The translations under genes and the position numbers were made by a program. DNA of 10,721 bases from Candidatus Zixiibacteriota bacterium (GTDB lineage Bacteria; Zixibacteria; MSB-5A5; SM1-73): NCBI GenBank assembly GCA_023127875.1, contig JAGMFA010000070.1, forward strand, positions 1 to 10,721, written 5' to 3'. The notes under the pieces were generated by a model. It searched no databases. It was given only the letters and a program-made list of their open reading frames with translations, and was not told the DNA's origin. Positions 6,941 to 10,721 of this stretch are shown here, one piece after another. Numbering within the stretch: position 1 is the stretch's first letter; the number at the start of each line of letters is the position of its first letter.

Positions 6941-7168
6941 TTATCTTTTATGTTTACTTTTCCTTCGAAATAATACAGGCGGAAAGAGAAAAGTAAAAAG
7001 AATTAGCCAGGGATTCATAAAGCATAATGTAATCCAAATCAAAACACATACAATAACCACAAGCACTTTGAAAATTTCCCAATATACTTTAGGCAACTTC
7101 TTTACGTCCATTGTCCATCCGCCTTTAAATTCTTTCCAACATTCATTGGCAAAACTATCTTTTTTCAT
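6941..7168 (-). CDS. Small hypothetical membrane protein
   Basis: This is a 75-residue protein of unknown function. The N-terminal third is polar and charged (MKKDSFANECWKEFKGGW). It is followed by one long or two tightly packed hydrophobic segments, about residues 31-48 (IFKVLVVIVCVLIWITLC) and 52-64 (WLILFTFLFPPVL), and a basic tail RRKSKHKR that would remain in the cytoplasm. The start is supported by AAGGTGG (7178-7184 on the minus strand), 9 bases before the ATG. An exact TATAAT on the minus strand (7248-7253) could be the -10, but no good -35 partners it. The gene is transcribed against the flanking genes and stands alone. An overlapping plus-strand frame lacks a comparable ribosome site. 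I do not recognise the family. Confidence 0.5.
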   Translation of the reverse strand: MKKDSFANECWKEFKGGWTMDVKKLPKVYWEIFKVLVVIVCVLIWITLCFMNPWLILFTFLFPPVLFRRKSKHKR

Positions 7169-7184
7169 CTGAGATCACCACCTT

Positions 7185-7465
7185 CTTTTTATGTTACATC
7201 CGATGTTTTTAATACTCTTTTGAGCGGTTCTTGCGTTGGTAACGTTGATTATAATTCTTGTGGGTATGCCTACATCGATATAATCTTTTATATTCCCTTT
7301 ATATTTATCGGTCAAATGCTTTTGCAAAATTAATTCATCTCTTTGGTTACTATATCACCTTATTCGATTTCTAAATTTATCTATTAATTTTAGTCCAGTC
7401 TACCATAAAACGCAAACTTGCACTAGAAATGGAGAAGTATTGAAAAATTTGGCTTTCTATTTCGA
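7185..7465. other. AT-rich spacer between divergent genes
   Basis: This stretch separates the minus-strand small gene from the glutamine synthetase pair and must hold both promoters. It is very AT-rich, so chance -10 matches are common. No large palindrome, no sigma54-type GG/GC pair and no coding frame was found. Confidence 0.4.
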
Positions 7466-7494
7466 TTGACTTTCTGTATTCATTGTATTAATTT
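7466..7494 (+). promoter_or_regulatory. Candidate promoter of the glutamine synthetase pair
   Basis: TTGACT (7466-7471, five of six matches) and TAATTT (7489-7494, four of six) are separated by 17 bases. Initiation near 7501 would leave a 40-45 base leader to the TTG start at 7545 and would exclude the upstream TTG at 7494 as the start. An alternative -10, TATTAA at 7486-7491, has poor spacing. Confidence 0.4.
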
Positions 7495-7533
7495 TGAATT
7501 TCAAAATTGACCAATCCATTGAATTCTTGAAAT

Positions 7534-7538
7534 GGAGG
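7534..7538 (+). promoter_or_regulatory. Ribosome binding site selecting the TTG start at 7545
   Basis: GGAGG is followed after 6 bases by TTG at 7545. The longer frame begins at a TTG at 7494 that has no ribosome site and sits within the candidate -10 box. This site therefore decides the start of the first glutamine synthetase. Confidence 0.65.
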
Positions 7539-7544
7539 CAAAAG

Positions 7545-8978
7545 TTGTTCAGAAATCCAAAGGAAGTGATTAAATTTGCGCAACAGAAAAATATCGAGAT
7601 GATCGATCTGAAATTCATCGATCTTTTTGGAAGATGGCATCATCTCTCCTTGCCCAAAAGCCAGTTGAATATGGATATGTTCGAAAGGGGCATTCCCTAT
7701 GATGGATCCGCTACTCCCGGGTTCAAATCGGTGGAATCAGGTGACATGGTTTTGCTTCCAGATGCCAAAACCGCCAAACTGGATCCGTTCTGGGATATGC
7801 CCACCTTGAGTTTCATCTGCGACTCGGCAGAGGCAGACACCCTCAAACTTTACAAAAGAGAACCCAGAGTTATCGCCCAAAAAGCCGAGAAGTATCTGGC
7901 TCAAACCGGTATTGCCGACCGAAGTCTCTGGTCGACTGAGTTTGAGTTTTACATATTCGACAGCATAAGCTATAAAAATGATATCAACATGGCTACCTAC
8001 ATCATAGATTCCAACGAGGCAGACTGGAATTCCGGGTTGAGGGAGGGAAAGAATTTGGGCAATAAGATTCCCACCCATGGAGGGTATCATGCCATCCCTC
8101 CTTTAGATGATCTTTTTGACGTGCGGACAGAGATGGTCAAAACCATCGAGGAGGGGGGAATACCGGTGAGATATCATCACCACGAGGTGGGAGGTCCGGG
8201 GCAATCCGAGATAGAGATTTTAGATGATACCCTGACCAACATGGGTGACATAACCATGTGGATCAAGTATGTGATCAAGATGGTGGCGCGGAAGCACAAC
8301 CATACGGTCACCTTCATGCCTAAGCCCCTCTATAATGAGGCGGGAAATGGCATGCATTTTCATCAGCATCTTTTCAAAAAAAACAGACCCTTGTTTTATG
8401 ATAAGAAAGGATATGCAGGTTTAAGTAAGCTGGCTTTATATTATATCGGAGGGCTTTTGACTCACGGAGCTGCTCTTTTAGCATTTACCAATCCCAGCAC
8501 CAATTCGTTCAAAAGGCTGGTTCCCGGATTTGAGGCTCCGGTGAAGTTGTTTTTCTCCTTAGCCAACCGGAGCGCGGCCATCCGCATTCCCAAGTATGCC
8601 CAGAAGCCAGCGGAGAAGAGAATGGAGTTCCGACCTCCGGACAATACATGTAACGTTTATTTAGCCTTAGCCGCACAACTTTTGGCTGGAATCGACGGGA
8701 TCAAAAAGAAAATCGATCCTTCCAAAGCAGGATTTGGTCCGTTCGATCAAAATGTCTTTGCCTTACCTCAGAAGGAAAGAGATAAAATCGCGTCAATCCC
8801 CACTACTTTGAAGGAAGCTCTGGATGCTTTAAAGGAGGATCATCAGTTTCTGTCAGAGGGCGGGGTATTCACCGAAGATATTCTTGAAGTTTGGATTGAC
8901 TACAAGCTCAACAAAGAATACAACGAAGTGCGAAACAGACCTCACCCTTATGAGATGTCCCTTTATTATGATGTGTGA
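7545..8978 (+). CDS. glnA: Type I glutamine synthetase, GSI-beta-like, Phe at adenylylation site
   Basis: The enzyme makes glutamine from glutamate, ammonium and ATP as a cytoplasmic dodecamer. With the TTG start it has 477 residues, close to the E. coli enzyme. Active-site motifs are present in order (numbering from TTG 7545): STEFEFYIF with Glu132 and Glu134; HHHEVGGPGQSE with Glu214 and Glu222; GNGMHFH with His271; NSFKRLVPGFEAP with the flap Glu330; NRSAAIRIP with Arg342; RMEFRPPD with Glu361. The insertion between FYIFD and GGYHAIPP (residues 138-181) and the ending RPHPYEMSLYYDV are features of the GSI-beta group. Where E. coli has NLYDLP around the adenylylated Tyr397, this protein reads NVFALP with Phe405, so that control cannot work. 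MEFRPPDNTCNVYLALAAQ marks a divergent subgroup. An adjacent paralogue follows 86 bases downstream in the same direction and is probably co-transcribed. Catalysis seems intact; a related gamma-glutamyl ligase activity is a less likely alternative. Confidence 0.9.
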   Translation: MFRNPKEVIKFAQQKNIEMIDLKFIDLFGRWHHLSLPKSQLNMDMFERGIPYDGSATPGFKSVESGDMVLLPDAKTAKLDPFWDMPTLSFICDSAEADTLKLYKREPRVIAQKAEKYLAQTGIADRSLWSTEFEFYIFDSISYKNDINMATYIIDSNEADWNSGLREGKNLGNKIPTHGGYHAIPPLDDLFDVRTEMVKTIEEGGIPVRYHHHEVGGPGQSEIEILDDTLTNMGDITMWIKYVIKMVARKHNHTVTFMPKPLYNEAGNGMHFHQHLFKKNRPLFYDKKGYAGLSKLALYYIGGLLTHGAALLAFTNPSTNSFKRLVPGFEAPVKLFFSLANRSAAIRIPKYAQKPAEKRMEFRPPDNTCNVYLALAAQLLAGIDGIKKKIDPSKAGFGPFDQNVFALPQKERDKIASIPTTLKEALDALKEDHQFLSEGGVFTEDILEVWIDYKLNKEYNEVRNRPHPYEMSLYYDV

Positions 8979-9064
8979 TTATTAAAACAGGTAGCAAGAG
9001 ATTTAAGTTCCCCGGAGAAGAAAATTTAACCATCTGCAATTTTTCCCAAGTGAGGTAAAAAATC

Positions 9065-10393
9065 ATGCCCAAAACCAAAGATGAAGTCTTAGCTTTAATT
9101 GATGAGAACAAGGTGAAATACATCCGCCTGTGGTTTACCGATATTTTAGGTCAGTTGAAGGGAATGTCCATCACCCGCAGTGAGATAGAGCATGTGTTGG
9201 ACGAGGGGCAAGGATTCGATGGATCTTCTATTGAGGGTTTTGTGCGCATTCAGGAGAGCGATCTTGTGGCTATGCCCGATCTGAACACCTTTCGCATCCT
9301 GCCCTGGTCGGTGAATGATGAGAAGGTGGCGCTTTTCATCTGTGACGTCCTAAAACCGGATGGAGCTCCCTTTGTCGGGGATCCCCGGTACGTGCTTCGA
9401 AGGGTGCTGGCCAAGGCAGCCAAGAAAGGATGGAGCTTTTTTTGCGGACCGGAGCTCGAATACTTCTATTTCCCCCGAAAGGATGACCCCTCTCCTTTAG
9501 ACGAGGGAGGATATTTCGATTATAGCACAGTAAGTGTAGGAACCAGGATGCGGAAGGCGGCCGCCTCCGCTCTGGAAACTATGGGCATTCCAGTGGAGTG
9601 CACCCATCATGAGGTAGCGCCTTCTCAGCACGAGATCGATCTCCACTATCAGGAAGCTTTGGTTATGGCAGATTTCGTCATGTTCTATCGTCTCACCATA
9701 AAGGAGCTGGCTCTGCGGGAAGGATACTATGCCACCTTCATGCCCAAGCCGATTTTTGGTCAAAATGGCTCTGGCATGCATATCCATCAATCCTTGTTTG
9801 AAAACGAAAGAAACATGTTTTTCGACCCGAAGGAGAAGAAATATCATCTCTCCGAAGAGGCCCGGCACTATATTGGTGGAATCTTCCGTTATGTCAAGGA
9901 GATCTGTCTGGTTTTAAGTCAGTGGGTCAACTCATATAAGCGTCTTGTCCCCGGATATGAGGCACCGGCCTATATTTGCTGGGGAACGCGAAATCGCTCC
10001 GCTTTAGTTCGGATCCCGGAATACAAGCCAGGTAAGGAGAAAACCACTCGAATCGAGATACGGTCTCCTGATCCAGCCTGCAATCCCTATCTGGTTTTTG
10101 CTGTGGTGCTGGCGGCTGGTTTAAAAGGAATAGAGGAAAAGATAGAACCTCCCTCACCGGTGGAGATGGACATCTTCGGACTGTCTGATAAGGAAAGAGC
10201 TGAGCTGAACATCGATTGTTTGCCTGGTTCACTGGAGGAGGCTATCAGAGAGTTTGAAAAAAGCCAGTTGGCAAAAGAAACCTTAGGCGAGCATATCTTC
10301 CACTCCTTGATTGCCAACAAAAAGGTGGAATGGGACCGGTATCGTATTCATGTCAGCAATTATGAGTTAGAGAAGTATCTGCCCTGGTTGTAG
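9065..10393 (+). CDS. glnA: Type I glutamine synthetase, GSI-alpha-like
   Basis: This is a second glutamine synthetase, 442 residues, the usual length of the GSI-alpha group (Bacillus, Thermotoga, archaea). The ATG at 9065 has GAGG (9052-9055) 9 bases upstream. The N-terminus KVKYIRLWFTDILGQLKG and FDGSSIEGFVRIQESDL match the Bacillus enzyme, including Arg61, the counterpart of Bacillus Arg62 used in feedback inhibition. Catalytic motifs: GPELEYFYF (Glu130, Glu132), HHEVAPSQHE (Glu183, Glu190), GSGMHIHQSLF (His239), NSYKRLVPGYEAP (flap Glu299), NRSALVRIP, RIEIRSPDPACNPYL (Glu331). The GSI-beta insertion is missing, and the adenylylation region reads DIFGLS with no Tyr. The usual TNPTVNSYK is LSQWVNSYK here, a variant I recall from other GSI-alpha members. 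The C-terminus WDRYRIHVSNYELEKYLPWL fits the group. Control is therefore likely by feedback or protein partners rather than by adenylylation. Confidence 0.92.
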   Translation: MPKTKDEVLALIDENKVKYIRLWFTDILGQLKGMSITRSEIEHVLDEGQGFDGSSIEGFVRIQESDLVAMPDLNTFRILPWSVNDEKVALFICDVLKPDGAPFVGDPRYVLRRVLAKAAKKGWSFFCGPELEYFYFPRKDDPSPLDEGGYFDYSTVSVGTRMRKAAASALETMGIPVECTHHEVAPSQHEIDLHYQEALVMADFVMFYRLTIKELALREGYYATFMPKPIFGQNGSGMHIHQSLFENERNMFFDPKEKKYHLSEEARHYIGGIFRYVKEICLVLSQWVNSYKRLVPGYEAPAYICWGTRNRSALVRIPEYKPGKEKTTRIEIRSPDPACNPYLVFAVVLAAGLKGIEEKIEPPSPVEMDIFGLSDKERAELNIDCLPGSLEEAIREFEKSQLAKETLGEHIFHSLIANKKVEWDRYRIHVSNYELEKYLPWL

Positions 10394-10400
10394 TTATTTT

Positions 10401-10588
10401 ACCTCACCCCCTAACCCCCTCTCCATTTTGAGGCTGTGTCATAATGATGTTTTGAAGTTGTAGTCGTCCATATGGACGTAAGTTTTTGGTTTTCAATATC
10501 TCAGTTTCGCAGACTAAAGTCTGCGGCTACAAAAACCTAAATTCTGACACACCCTCTTTATGGAGAGGGGGAATATAGGGGCAGAGGT
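10401..10588. repeat. Outer palindromic repeat split by a nested element
   Basis: The left arm, from ACCTCACCCCCTAACCCCCT (10401) to TTTTGAGG near 10433, is inverted against the right arm, from CCCTCTTTATGGAG near 10552 to GGGGCAGAGGT ending at 10588. Pairing includes CCCCCTCTCCA with TGGAGAGGGGG. Removing 10434-10552 would leave one simple palindrome, which suggests that another element entered its loop. It lies directly after the second glutamine synthetase and could also stop transcription. Confidence 0.7.
10435..10551. mobile_element. Nested 117-base MITE-like element
   Basis: Terminal inverted repeats TGTGTCA (10435-10441) and TGACACA (10545-10551) begin longer imperfect arms: TGTGTCATAATGATGTTTTG on the left resembles the reverse complement of the right end, which reads TGTGTCAGAATTTAGGTTTT. 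TTGTAGTCG then matches TGTAGCCG in the same orientation. Inside are a perfect 14-base palindrome CGTCCATATGGACG (10465-10478) and a hairpin CGCAGACT/AGTCTGCG (10508-10525). It has no coding capacity, so any movement would need a transposase supplied elsewhere. Confidence 0.6.
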
Positions 10589-10721
10589 CTCAAAGCTATT
10601 AAGTTATTAAGGAGAACATATAATTGTTTACATCCCCCCTTTAGAAAAAGGGGGTAAGGGGGGATTTGAAACTTGGAAAATCTCCCTAAATCCCCCTTTA
10701 CTAAAGGGGGATTTTCCGAAT
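10589..10721. repeat. C/G-tract palindromic repeat cluster
   Basis: One unit at 10631-10665 reads CCCCCCTTTAGAAAAAGGGG and continues to GGGGGGATTT. A second at 10688-10714 is a perfect palindrome with 13-base arms, AAATCCCCCTTTA and TAAAGGGGGATTT, around a single C. The two are related and partly inverted. Such units are common intergenic repeats in many bacteria. The second arm is followed by a short T run and could act as a terminator. No gene is visible before the window ends. Confidence 0.65.

Noticed and set aside
6897..7172. Plus-strand frame of 91 codons overlapping the small minus-strand gene
   Set aside because: It starts at GTG without a ribosome site and its composition looks like the complement of a membrane protein gene; the minus-strand frame has a clear ribosome site.
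7440..7493. Sigma54-type promoter before the glutamine synthetase pair
   Set aside because: TTGGCTTTCTATTTCG lacks the required GC element at the right spacing; the -35/-10 type pair at 7466-7494 fits better.

Overview
The window holds six well-supported protein genes, one credible small gene on the minus strand and one speculative micro-ORF, separated by repeat-rich spacers. No tRNA, rRNA or CRISPR array was seen. The source is probably a bacterium from an uncultured lineage of the Fibrobacteres-Chlorobi-Bacteroidetes type, perhaps close to candidate phylum Zixibacteria. The clue is a secreted protein ending in two dockerin-type repeats built on the VGDIVFLINYLY pattern, plus short palindromic repeats of the CTTCGAC..CTCAGG kind. 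This placement is an inference.

Left part (1-3300). A strong candidate promoter (72-99) and a repeat-built leader precede a secreted dockerin-type protein (372-1349). A spacer of about 630 bases follows, then a GT-B glycosyltransferase-like gene (1984-3210). Just behind it lies a 19-codon, Trp/Arg-rich micro-ORF with a good ribosome site, written over a 9-base tandem repeat.

Centre (3300-6700). After a spacer with strong hairpins comes a two-gene operon, joined by a GTGA overlap. The first gene encodes a DUF4365 (DREN, PD-(D/E)XK-type) nuclease followed by a likely APAZ region. The second encodes a short prokaryotic Argonaute (MID-PIWI) that lacks the slicer residues. This is the architecture of a SPARDA system: the Argonaute senses invader DNA through a guide, and the associated nuclease degrades nucleic acid indiscriminately. 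It is the most interesting content of the window.

Right part (6700-10721). An AT-rich stretch carries a small membrane protein gene on the minus strand. Two tandem type I glutamine synthetase genes follow. The first resembles the GSI-beta group but has Phe where the adenylylated Tyr should be. The second resembles the feedback-inhibited GSI-alpha group. The window ends in a nested pair of palindromic, MITE-like repeats and a cluster of C/G-tract palindromes.

The two glutamine synthetases probably share the job of ammonium assimilation under different control. The Argonaute operon stands alone between two spacers and looks like an independent defence cassette.
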